DNA of 5,827 bases from contig JAISDI010000277.1 of assembly GCA_031264895.1 (NCBI GenBank), forward strand, positions 1 to 5,827, written 5' to 3'. Made by a program: the position numbers and the translations under genes. This stretch comes from Endomicrobium sp. Its GTDB lineage: Bacteria; Elusimicrobiota; Endomicrobiia; Endomicrobiales; Endomicrobiaceae. Under the pieces are notes generated by a model. That model was given only the letters and a program-made list of their open reading frames with translations, made no database searches and had not been told where the DNA came from. Shown piece by piece: positions 1 to 5,827 of this stretch; the stretch's first letter is position 1, and each line of letters begins with the position of its first letter.

Positions 1-9
1 TTTACCTTT

Positions 10-73
10 AGGTGTTGGAGATTCTGATGACATCAGGCTTTTTGCCCCATTCCCGAACAATCTTCCAACACCT
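10..73. repeat. 14-bp inverted repeat with nested palindrome
   Basis: Positions 10-23 pair with 59-73 over 14 base pairs with a single bulged base at 63. Directly inside the left arm lies the palindrome CTGATGACATCAG (24-36). The stretch 45-58 contains CCCCATTCCCGAAC, which resembles the conserved CCATTCCGAAC loop of 5S rRNA. The rest of a 5S molecule (helices IV and V, and the closing helix I) is not present, so this is not called as 5S. It could be a structured RNA, a degenerate repeat or the end of a small mobile element. The pairing is read directly from the sequence; the function is unknown. Confidence 0.5.
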
Positions 74-111
74 CTTATACACTTAACTATATACTATTTT
101 TTTAAGGAACA

Positions 112-136
112 ATTCCCGAAGGTTTTTATCGGGAAT
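112..136. repeat. 8-bp hairpin ATTCCCGA / TCGGGAAT
   Basis: ATTCCCGA at 112-119 pairs perfectly with TCGGGAAT at 129-136 across a 9-base loop. The 9-base word ATTCCCGAA (112-120) also occurs at 49-57, inside the preceding inverted repeat, so the right arm at 129-136 could pair with either copy. There is no T run after the stem on either strand, which argues against a plain intrinsic terminator. Confidence 0.5.
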
Positions 137-146
137 CCACTTTGCC

Positions 147-217
147 GTTGCCGTTAATTCCCATCCTGTGGAGGGGTGGCAGCGCGAAGCGCTGACGGGG
201 TGGTCGTTGTTGCCGTT
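147..217. repeat. G+C-rich double-hairpin intergenic repeat (REP/MITE-like)
   Basis: Two hairpins stand side by side. The first (160-176) has a 7-position stem with one A-G mismatch and a TGT loop. The second (180-194) is a perfect 6-bp stem, CAGCGC / GCGCTG, with a GAA loop. The second is flanked by direct repeats GGGGTGG at 173-179 and 197-203. A 9-base direct repeat, GTTGCCGTT, lies outside at 147-155 and 209-217. The local G+C content is far above that of its surroundings. From memory, sequences of the form cctgtggaggggtggc...gacggggtggt recur between genes in many bacterial genomes, but I could not check this. It encodes no recognisable protein and is best seen as a small non-autonomous dispersed repeat. 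Confidence 0.55.
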
Positions 218-315
218 TGTCGTTTCCCGTCAAGTCTTCATTGTGCTAAACTGATTACAACTTAATGGAATATTTGGGTTTAACAAAATTACGATACCTG
301 CCATAAGTCCAGGGG

Positions 316-339
316 ACGGGTGTGTTGCCCCGTTTTTTT
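316..339 (+). terminator. Rho-independent terminator, plus strand
   Basis: The stem ACGGG (316-320) pairs with CCCGT (329-333) around an 8-base loop and runs straight into seven consecutive T residues (333-339). The opposite strand has no T tail on the other side, so the terminator works rightward only. No rightward gene lies to its left within the window. It must end a transcript entering from the left edge or a short RNA made within the intergenic region. It faces the convergent peptidase gene, whose stop codon lies at 391-393. Confidence 0.65.
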
Positions 340-390
340 ATCTCATTTCTTTATGGGGATCACGGTAAAGCCAAAAGGAACGCGGCCTTT

Positions 391-1650
391 CTAGTTTTCC
401 GCCTGCAAAGGCTCAGCGGCGGGAATGTCCGGAGATATTGGTTTCTCCAGTTGGGAAATGATTTCTTCTTTGTAGTTGTTAAACGTTTCTTTGTCTTTTC
501 CGGATAGTGCGGTTGACGGAGGCATTTTTATATTAAGGAAGTTTATAAATTTTCCGTTCTTTTTCATTCTGAAATCCAGGTGCGGGCCTGTCGAAAGACC
601 CGTAGTTCCGACGTATCCTACTATTTGTCCCTGACGTACTCTGGCGCCTCTTTTTATTGCTCCGCCGTATTTTGAAAGATGTCCGTAAGACGTAACATAA
701 CCGTTTGAATGTCTTACCTCCACATAATTTCCGTAGCCGCCGTTTTTTTGAGCCATTGTTACCGTTCCGTCGGCTATCGACGAGACAGGCGTGCCTGTCG
801 GCGCCGCATAATCTATGCCGAGATGAGGTCTCCGTATTTTTAATATCGGGTGCATTCTGTTGAGGTTGAATGTCGAACTTATTCTTCTAAATTGCAGCGG
901 GGCTTTTAAAAATGCGCTTTTTACGGATTTCCCGTTTTCGTCAAAATATCCGGAATCTCCTTTTGCGGTTTTAAAAAGAATCGCATTATAAATTTTTTTG
1001 CCTGATTTATACTGCGCGGCGATTATTTTCGAAGACAGCTGCGTGTTTTTTTTGTTTGCCGTTTCAAATTCGTATATAACTCTGAAAGTATCGCCCTGCC
1101 TTGTGTCTGTTAAAAAGTCCATCTGCCATGCAAATATGTCGGCAAAAGATAAAATTATTCCGGCCGGAACCCCTTGTCCTTCCATCGCGCTCCATAAAGA
1201 TGAGCTTATTTCGCCCGACATGTTGAAAGCAGATACCGTTTTTCCGAGAGTTTTTTGCGAAGAATTGATTGTACCGCCGGAATTTTTTTGTATCGAATAA
1301 AAGGATTCTCCTTCGGGGTAATACCAAAAGTTTATCCATTCTGCCGTTGAAGTCGAATAAACTATTTCAAAAAATTCTCCGGCTTTGATTTTGCCTATGT
1401 TGAATTTAAGATTTTTTAGTTCTTTTTTTATTTCGGATTTATCGCTTTCGGTAAGCCTTGTTTTCTTTAAAGCCGCGTCAAAAGAATCTCCGTAATCAAT
1501 TACGGTTTTCTCAATGTCCATTACATATTCGGCGGGAGCGGGTTTAAATTCCAATCTGCTTATTTTAGCGTAAAGTACCCATGCGCATATAACGGCTGTT
1601 ATAATAAATGTAATAAGGCAGATATAAATTTTTCTTAAATTTTCATTCAT
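391..1650 (-). CDS. M23 metallopeptidase, MepM/Csd3-like murein endopeptidase
   Basis: This 419-residue protein is probably a periplasmic, membrane-anchored zinc endopeptidase that cuts peptide crosslinks in peptidoglycan during wall growth. Residues 8-28 form one hydrophobic segment, read as an uncleaved signal anchor. Residues about 43-100 resemble the OapA/LysM-like N-terminal domain, with a GDSFDAAL motif. Residues about 140-225 resemble the second N-terminal domain of Csd3/MepM (FADIFAW...DF, then GDTFRVIYE). The M23 (LytM-type) catalytic domain covers about 250-372. Its HxxxD zinc motif is H276 and D280, the active-site histidine is H324 in SYGHLS, and the last motif is GPHLDF (H357, D359), where most members have HxH. 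A tail with several prolines (376-419) follows. The ATG at 1650 has no Shine-Dalgarno sequence, but a good promoter ends only 9 bases upstream, suggesting a leaderless mRNA. The gene is divergent from the DUF1015 operon. The family is secure; the exact bond cut is inferred from the family. Confidence 0.9.
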   Translation of the reverse strand: MNENLRKIYICLITFIITAVICAWVLYAKISRLEFKPAPAEYVMDIEKTVIDYGDSFDAALKKTRLTESDKSEIKKELKNLKFNIGKIKAGEFFEIVYSTSTAEWINFWYYPEGESFYSIQKNSGGTINSSQKTLGKTVSAFNMSGEISSSLWSAMEGQGVPAGIILSFADIFAWQMDFLTDTRQGDTFRVIYEFETANKKNTQLSSKIIAAQYKSGKKIYNAILFKTAKGDSGYFDENGKSVKSAFLKAPLQFRRISSTFNLNRMHPILKIRRPHLGIDYAAPTGTPVSSIADGTVTMAQKNGGYGNYVEVRHSNGYVTSYGHLSKYGGAIKRGARVRQGQIVGYVGTTGLSTGPHLDFRMKKNGKFINFLNIKMPPSTALSGKDKETFNNYKEEIISQLEKPISPDIPAAEPLQAEN

Positions 1651-1659
1651 TTCTGAGCC

Positions 1660-1688
1660 ATTTTACAAGATTTCAGCCGTTTTGACAA
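1660..1688 (-). promoter_or_regulatory. Sigma70-type promoter for the M23 peptidase gene
   Basis: Read on the minus strand, TTGTCA (1688-1683) and TAAAAT (1665-1660) are separated by exactly 17 bases, five of six consensus positions in each box. Only 9 bases lie between the -10 box and the ATG at 1650. Transcription should therefore begin zero to three bases before the start codon. This fits the absence of a ribosome binding site there. The -35 box overlaps the -35 box of the opposite promoter. Confidence 0.65.
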
Positions 1689-1711
1689 TGTTTGAAAAAT
1701 TATGGTAAAAT
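1682..1711 (+). promoter_or_regulatory. Sigma70-type promoter for the DUF1015-cvpA-hisG-gltX set
   Basis: A perfect TTGACA (1682-1687) and a TAAAAT (1706-1711, five of six) are separated by 18 bases. TGG directly before the -10 box supplies an extended -10 (TGn). The predicted start is near 1718, giving a leader of about 34 bases. GGAGAG at 1740-1745 lies six bases before the ATG at 1752 and is a good ribosome binding site. No second promoter is evident in the short gaps between the downstream genes. Confidence 0.75.
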
Positions 1712-1751
1712 CCAATAATAAGTATATTTTTATAAAAACGGAGAGTTTGCT

Positions 1752-2969
1752 ATGGCAGAAATTAAAGCTTTTGACGCAGTCAGATATGCAAAGGAAAATA
1801 TTGCAAATTATATATGTCCTCCTTACGACGTTATAAGTCCGGAAGAAAAAGCAAGGCTTCAAAAACTTTCCGCTTACAACATAGTCAATATTGAGCTTTC
1901 AGACGCGAAGGGCAAAAAAAATAAGTACGCCAATGCGGCGGAAATTTTTAAAGCGTGGATGAAAGAAGGCGTTTTAGAGCGCGACTGTAAGCCCGCGTAT
2001 TATTTTTACGAGCAGGTTTTTGAAGATCACGGAATAAAAATGACCAGAAGAGGTTTTTTTGCCGCTTTAAAACTTGAAAATGCTCACTCCGGAAAAGGTT
2101 CGGTAAAACCGCATGAAAAAACTCTTGCAAAACCTAAAGCCGACAGATTAAAACTTCTTAAAGCCGTAAAGGCAAATATCAGCCCGATATTCGGTCTTTT
2201 TGACGACGGAAAAAAGAATATCGTAGACTTGTGCAGAAAAATAGCTAAAAGACGTCCCGAATCTACCGCAAGAGACAAAGAGGGAACTTTCCATAAACTT
2301 TGGGTTGTCTGCGACGAAGAAACAATAGATTATATTGAAAAATATCTGGCAAATAAAAAGATTTTTATTGCCGACGGACATCACAGATATGAAACCGCTT
2401 GGAATTACAGTCAGGAAAGAAAAGCGAAAGACAAGAAATATTCGCCGGATAAACCGTACAATTACGTTTTGGCTTATTTATGCCCGATGGAAGACCCGGG
2501 AATTTCAATCTGGCCTACGCACAGAGTGATTGAAGAGCCTAAAAATTTTGAAGAAAATATTGAAAAATATTTTGACGTTCACCCTTTAATCGATTTTGCA
2601 AAACTTTCAAAGAAAGATATTCAGCCTATGCTTGTGTACAAAGACGGAAAATATAGAACGCTTACCATAAAAAAAGAGGCGGCGCTTAAAAAAGCCATGC
2701 CGGATAAAGGCAAAGCTTACAGAAATCTTGCAGTCAGCGCTCTGCACTATGTGCTTATGCCCGGCGTAGACGCTTCGGAATTTATTTATGTTAAAGACGA
2801 TAAAGAAGCAGTTGTTCTTGCCAAAAAAACCGGAAAAATAGCCGTTATTGTTCCGGCTACTCCGGTTGACTCTTTGCAGGCAATAAGTTTAAGCAATGAA
2901 ATGATGCCTCAAAAATCTACATATTTTTATCCAAAACTTGCAAGCGGAATCGTAATAAAAACAGTATGA
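1752..2969 (+). CDS. DUF1015 family protein (COG4198), function unknown
   Basis: This 405-residue soluble protein is a full-length member of the DUF1015 family (PF06245), typically just over 400 residues. Family hallmarks are present in order: PPYDVIS (23-29), KPHEKT (119-124) followed by DR (131-132), FIADGHHRYETA (205-216), PTHRV (255-259) and a C-terminal MPQKSTYFYPKL (385-396). There is no signal peptide or membrane segment, so it should be cytoplasmic. The DGHHR core resembles the phosphate-handling motif of ParB/sulfiredoxin-fold proteins, some of which (SerK, SbnI) are free-serine kinases. A nucleotide- or phosphate-linked activity is therefore plausible but is inference. From memory, family members often sit near serine biosynthesis genes; none is visible here. 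The ATG follows a GGAGAG site by six bases. It heads a tight operon, and its stop codon overlaps the next start as ATGA. Confidence 0.88.
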   Translation: MAEIKAFDAVRYAKENIANYICPPYDVISPEEKARLQKLSAYNIVNIELSDAKGKKNKYANAAEIFKAWMKEGVLERDCKPAYYFYEQVFEDHGIKMTRRGFFAALKLENAHSGKGSVKPHEKTLAKPKADRLKLLKAVKANISPIFGLFDDGKKNIVDLCRKIAKRRPESTARDKEGTFHKLWVVCDEETIDYIEKYLANKKIFIADGHHRYETAWNYSQERKAKDKKYSPDKPYNYVLAYLCPMEDPGISIWPTHRVIEEPKNFEENIEKYFDVHPLIDFAKLSKKDIQPMLVYKDGKYRTLTIKKEAALKKAMPDKGKAYRNLAVSALHYVLMPGVDASEFIYVKDDKEAVVLAKKTGKIAVIVPATPVDSLQAISLSNEMMPQKSTYFYPKLASGIVIKTV

Positions 2970-3442
2970 CATTATTAATAGACATTTTTATACTGGTAAG
3001 CGCCGCTTTGATAGCCTGGTTTGGCTGGTCGGCGGGGCTTACCAGAAGTTTTTTTGCGGTCTTAGCGGGATTTGTTTCAATCATGGCTGCGGAAAAATAT
3101 CCTTACCAGTCCGGAATAAACTATTATTTGATTTTTGCGATATGTGCTTTGGTTTTTTATATGGCTGGCGCATTTATTTTGAGGGCGGTACGTTTTTTTT
3201 ATATGAATTTAATCGATAAAGCCGGTGGCGCGGTTTTGAGCGTTTTAGTGTGGTTTGTCGTATGTATAAACGTTGTGGTTCCGACTCTTACTTACGGAAC
3301 GAACGCGCTGGACGGTTCGGCGCGTTCATTTTATAAAACAGTTTCAGCTTCAATGCGCAAAAACATACCTTTCTTAAAAGATTATGTTCCCGCGTCATTG
3401 GAAAATAAAGTAATTGCAAGGCTGAGCAATGATGAGAATTAA
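2966..3442 (+). CDS. CvpA-like small integral membrane protein
   Basis: This is a 158-residue protein with about four predicted membrane helices (near residues 2-20, 23-42, 51-73 and 88-108) and a polar C-terminal tail of about 45 residues. The pattern fits the CvpA/colicin V production family (PF02674): a GxxxGxxR motif at G20, G24 and R27, and a DKAGGAV turn (84-90) opening the last helix. CvpA proteins are inner-membrane proteins linked to colicin V production and envelope stress tolerance, with no settled biochemical role. The start overlaps the DUF1015 stop by four bases (ATGA). No Shine-Dalgarno sequence lies at the right distance, so translation is probably coupled to the upstream gene. 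hisG starts after an 18-base gap. Sequence conservation in small membrane proteins is low, so this could also be an unnamed CvpA-like family. Confidence 0.65.
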   Translation: MTLLIDIFILVSAALIAWFGWSAGLTRSFFAVLAGFVSIMAAEKYPYQSGINYYLIFAICALVFYMAGAFILRAVRFFYMNLIDKAGGAVLSVLVWFVVCINVVVPTLTYGTNALDGSARSFYKTVSASMRKNIPFLKDYVPASLENKVIARLSNDEN

Positions 3443-3460
3443 AACTATTACGGAGAAATC

Positions 3461-4333
3461 ATGAAAAAATTAAGATTAGGCTTTCCAAAAGGAAGCTTGC
3501 AGGATTCAACTGTAGAATTGTTTAAAAAAGCGGGAATAAGGGTAAACGTTTCGTCGCGTTCGTATTTTCCTTCATGCGATGACGACGAACTTGAAATAAT
3601 GCTTGTGCGTTCTCAGGAAATGGCAAAGTACGTTCAGGACGGTTTTTTTGATTGCGGCCTTACCGGCTTTGATTGGATATGCGAAAGCGGCGCGAAAGTT
3701 AAAGAAGTATGCGAGCTGAATTATGCCAAGTCGGGATTTAGGCCTGTGCGCTGGGTTTTGTGCGTTCCGGAAATTTCTAAAATCAAATCGATAAAAGATT
3801 TACAGGGAAAAAGAGTCGCCACCGAACTCATTAATTACACTAAAAAGTATTTTGCAAAAAATAAAGTTAAAGCAAATATAGAATTTTCATGGGGAGCGAC
3901 GGAAGCAAAAGCCGGCAGCCTTGTAGACGCCATAGTAGAGCTTACAGAAACGGGTTCTTCGCTCAGAGCCAATAAACTAAGAATAGTCGAAGAACTGCTT
4001 ACCTCGACCACGCGGTTTATTGCCAACGAGAAAGCTTTAGCGGACAAATGGAAAAGAGAAAAAATAGAAAATATGGCTTTACTGCTTCGCGGCGCTTTGG
4101 CTGCGGAAGGAATGGTAGGCTTAAAAATGAACGTTCCGCGTAAAACTTTAGATAAAGTTACGGCGGTTCTGCCCGCATTAAAAAAGCCGACTATTTCTCA
4201 GCTCAGCGATGAAAACTGGCTGGCTTTAGAAGTTATAATCGAAGAAAAAACGGTAAAGAAAATTATTCCGGCGCTTAAAAGAGCCGGCGCGCAAGGAATA
4301 ATAGAATATCCGTTAAACAAGATAATTTATTGA
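3461..4333 (+). CDS. hisG: ATP phosphoribosyltransferase, long form (HisG)
   Basis: HisG condenses ATP with PRPP to give phosphoribosyl-ATP, the first and feedback-controlled step of histidine biosynthesis, in the cytoplasm. The 290-residue length matches the long form, which carries its own C-terminal regulatory domain and needs no HisZ. The N-terminus has the typical LGFPKGSLQ (6-14), and the middle has CGLTGFDWI (65-73). The PRPP-binding region is VDAIVELTETGSSLRAN (155-171), with GSS where the general consensus has GxT. The C-terminal ACT-like histidine-sensing domain covers about 212-290, so feedback inhibition by histidine is expected. GGAG at 3452-3455 precedes the ATG at good distance. 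No other his gene is in the window, and the operon partners are DUF1015, CvpA-like and gltX. The assignment is secure from motifs and length. Confidence 0.95.
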   Translation: MKKLRLGFPKGSLQDSTVELFKKAGIRVNVSSRSYFPSCDDDELEIMLVRSQEMAKYVQDGFFDCGLTGFDWICESGAKVKEVCELNYAKSGFRPVRWVLCVPEISKIKSIKDLQGKRVATELINYTKKYFAKNKVKANIEFSWGATEAKAGSLVDAIVELTETGSSLRANKLRIVEELLTSTTRFIANEKALADKWKREKIENMALLLRGALAAEGMVGLKMNVPRKTLDKVTAVLPALKKPTISQLSDENWLALEVIIEEKTVKKIIPALKRAGAQGIIEYPLNKIIY

Positions 4334-4350
4334 CGAATAAGGATAATAAA

Positions 4351-5827
4351 ATGAGCGATATAAGAGTTCGTTTTGCCCCTTCCCCCACGGGAGATTTGCA
4401 TATAGGCGGAGTGCGCACGGCTTTATTTAACTGGCTTTTTGCAAAAAATAAAGGCGGAAAATTTATTTTAAGGATAGAAGATACAGACGAAGCGCGTTCA
4501 ACGGAAGAATCGGTAAAAGTCATTTTAGACGCGATGAAATGGCTTGAACTCGGCTGGGACGAAGGGCCGGAAAACGAAATAGAAAAATATGCTCCGTACT
4601 ATCAAATGAAAAGAAAAGAAATCGGCATATACCAAAAATATGCTAACGAACTTACGGAAAAAGGGCTGGCTTATCCGTGCTACTGCACAGCCGAAGAAGT
4701 TGAAGAAATGCGCAAGAGCGCGCAGGCAAACAAACTGCCGCCTAAATATGACGGAAGATGTTCTCATCTTACGCCCGAACAGAGAAAAGAAAAAGAAGCC
4801 GAAGGCGCAAAAGCGGTTATAAGATTTAAAATGCCGAAAGACGGAAAAATAATCTTGGACGATTTGATACGCGGCAGAGTAGAATTTGATAATTCGCTTC
4901 TTGACGATTTTGTGATAATGAAAAACAGCGGCGTTCCGACGTATAATTTCGCCTGCGTTATTGACGATTATCTTATGGAAATGTCGCACGTGCTAAGAGG
5001 CGACGACCATATTTCAAACACGCCAAGACAGATGCACATATATAATGCGTTCGGCTGGAAAATGCCGAGTTTTGCGCATATGGCGATGATACTGGGTTCT
5101 GACGGCGCAAGGCTTTCAAAAAGGCACGGACACACTTCTGTTCTCGACTACCGCAAAGAAGGATACCTGCAGGAAGCTTTAATAAATTATCTTTCTCTGC
5201 TTGGCTGGTCTACCGAAGACAGCCAGCAGATTTTTACCATAGACGAACTCAAAGAAAAGTTTTCAATTGAACGCTGCGGCACAAGCCCTTCCACGTTTGA
5301 CCCTGCCAAACTTTTGTGGCTTAACGGCGAAAAAATCCGTTCAAAAACGCCCGAAGAAATTTATGAACTTTTTATGCAGTGGCTTAAATTTACGGACAAT
5401 GAAAAAATTATCGACGGATGGGACGCGGATTTATTGAAAAAAGCCATATCTCTTGAACATGAGAAAATAAAACTTTTAAAAGATATACCGTCTTTAGTGA
5501 ATTTCTTTTTTGTAAAAGACGTGGATTATGTTGAAGAAGCCGTAAACAAAGTGTTTTTGAAGTCTAAAGACAGCGCAAAACTCGTTTTAAGCGAAAGCTC
5601 GCAAAGGCTGCAAAATCAAACTGATTTCGGAGCGGAATCGCTGGAAAAATACGCAAGGGATCTAGCCGCCGAAAAAGGTTTGGGAACGGGAAAAGTTTTC
5701 CACCCGATAAGAGTGGCAATATCCGGCAGAACGCAGGGGCCGAGCCTATTTCATATGATGGAAGTAATGGGTAAAGACGAAGTGATAAGAAGAATAGACG
5801 TCTGTATAAAAAAATATTTTTATGTTT
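4351..5827 (+). CDS. gltX: Glutamyl-tRNA synthetase, 3' end cut by window edge
   Basis: GltX charges tRNA-Glu with glutamate using ATP. In many bacteria it also makes Glu-tRNA-Gln for amidation, and its product feeds tetrapyrrole synthesis. The frame is open for 492 codons with no stop before the edge. Class I motifs are clear: FAPSPTGDLHIGG (8-20), with HIGG as the HIGH signature, and RLSKRHG (254-260) as the KMSKS loop. A zinc-binding set, C110-x-C112-x24-C137-x-H139, matches the spacing known from E. coli GluRS. WLNGEKI (323-329) marks the start of the anticodon-binding part. The stretch GRTQGPSLFHMMEVMGKDEV (459-478) is the usual near-terminal motif, so probably only a few residues are missing. 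The ATG follows AAGGA by seven bases and lies 17 bases after the hisG stop. Whether the enzyme is discriminating cannot be judged; no gatB or glnS is visible. Confidence 0.95.
   Translation, partial: MSDIRVRFAPSPTGDLHIGGVRTALFNWLFAKNKGGKFILRIEDTDEARSTEESVKVILDAMKWLELGWDEGPENEIEKYAPYYQMKRKEIGIYQKYANELTEKGLAYPCYCTAEEVEEMRKSAQANKLPPKYDGRCSHLTPEQRKEKEAEGAKAVIRFKMPKDGKIILDDLIRGRVEFDNSLLDDFVIMKNSGVPTYNFACVIDDYLMEMSHVLRGDDHISNTPRQMHIYNAFGWKMPSFAHMAMILGSDGARLSKRHGHTSVLDYRKEGYLQEALINYLSLLGWSTEDSQQIFTIDELKEKFSIERCGTSPSTFDPAKLLWLNGEKIRSKTPEEIYELFMQWLKFTDNEKIIDGWDADLLKKAISLEHEKIKLLKDIPSLVNFFFVKDVDYVEEAVNKVFLKSKDSAKLVLSESSQRLQNQTDFGAESLEKYARDLAAEKGLGTGKVFHPIRVAISGRTQGPSLFHMMEVMGKDEVIRRIDVCIKKYFYV

Larger units (their letters stand above)
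1..390. other. Intergenic region with repeats and a terminator, no convincing gene
   Basis: This 390-base stretch precedes the 3' end of the leftward peptidase gene. It holds, from left to right, an inverted repeat (10-73), a 7-base T run (97-103) with no adjoining hairpin, a hairpin (112-136), a G+C-rich double-hairpin element (160-203) and a plus-strand intrinsic terminator (316-339). Two short open frames touch the left edge but lack a start, a ribosome binding site or recognisable homology. No tRNA was recognised. Between 230 and 310 I see only unstructured A+T-rich sequence with a weak promoter-like -10. No T-tailed terminator for the leftward peptidase transcript was found; an imperfect bulged stem at 367-390 is the only candidate structure near its stop codon. 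Confidence 0.7.

Noticed and set aside
1..33. Leftward ATG at 33 with 11 open codons running off the left edge, possibly the start of a gene
   Set aside because: The ATG lies inside the CTGATGACATCAG palindrome, no clear ribosome binding site precedes it, and 11 codons are too few to judge.
10..73. 5S rRNA
   Set aside because: The CCATTCCCGAAC word resembles the conserved 5S loop, but the closing helix and the whole helix IV/V half are missing.
2..157. Rightward frame open from the left edge to a TAA at 155-157 (51 codons), as a possible C-terminal gene fragment
   Set aside because: It runs through both inverted repeats, has no recognisable homology and is only moderately longer than chance in A+T-leaning DNA. 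Sequence left of the window would decide it.
367..390. Terminator for the leftward peptidase gene
   Set aside because: The stem (367-372 with 384-390) needs a bulge, and no T run follows it on the minus strand.
322..507. 61-codon rightward ORF
   Set aside because: It starts inside the terminator loop and overlaps the peptidase gene antisense; no protein family is recognisable.
1647..1862. 71-codon leftward ORF across the divergent promoter region
   Set aside because: It spans both promoters and the start of the DUF1015 gene. Its last four codons only brush the peptidase start (ATGGCTCAGAAATGA), and nothing supports translation.
4525..4989. 154-codon leftward ORF antisense to gltX
   Set aside because: It lies wholly opposite conserved GluRS sequence and its Phe-rich composition mirrors the Lys/Glu-rich coding strand.

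Overview
The window is chromosomal housekeeping DNA from an A+T-leaning bacterium with a peptidoglycan wall (about 40% G+C by eye, not counted). The style of the HisG, GluRS and MepM-like sequences and the mixed codon use would fit a poorly sampled anaerobic lineage such as Elusimicrobiota (Endomicrobium-like). That assignment is an impression and no marker here fixes it.

Layout. Positions 1-390 hold no convincing gene. They carry a 14-bp inverted repeat, a second 8-bp hairpin that shares a 9-base word with the first, a G+C-rich double-hairpin element that looks like a dispersed intergenic repeat, and a plus-strand intrinsic terminator just before the 3' end of the first gene. Positions 391-1650 (minus) encode a membrane-anchored M23 metallopeptidase of the MepM/Csd3 type. 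A 101-bp intergenic region (1651-1751) holds two back-to-back sigma70-type promoters whose -35 boxes overlap almost completely. Rightward from 1752 runs a tight four-gene set: a DUF1015-family protein, a small CvpA-like membrane protein overlapping it by 4 bases, long-form hisG (18-base gap) and gltX (17-base gap). The gltX gene is cut by the right edge, apparently close to its natural C-terminus.

How the genes fit together. The rightward set looks like one transcript from the TTGACA/TAAAAT promoter. It combines the first step of histidine biosynthesis with glutamyl-tRNA synthesis, plus two proteins whose roles are poorly known. The leftward gene would open crosslinks in the peptidoglycan during wall growth. 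Its predicted transcription start lies within a few bases of its ATG, so its mRNA may be leaderless.

I found no defence island, CRISPR array, phage gene or transposase. The least ordinary parts are the shared -35 divergent promoter pair, the predicted leaderless peptidase mRNA, the His-to-Asp change in the M23 zinc motif, the uncharacterised DUF1015 protein at the head of the operon, and the repeat-rich left end.
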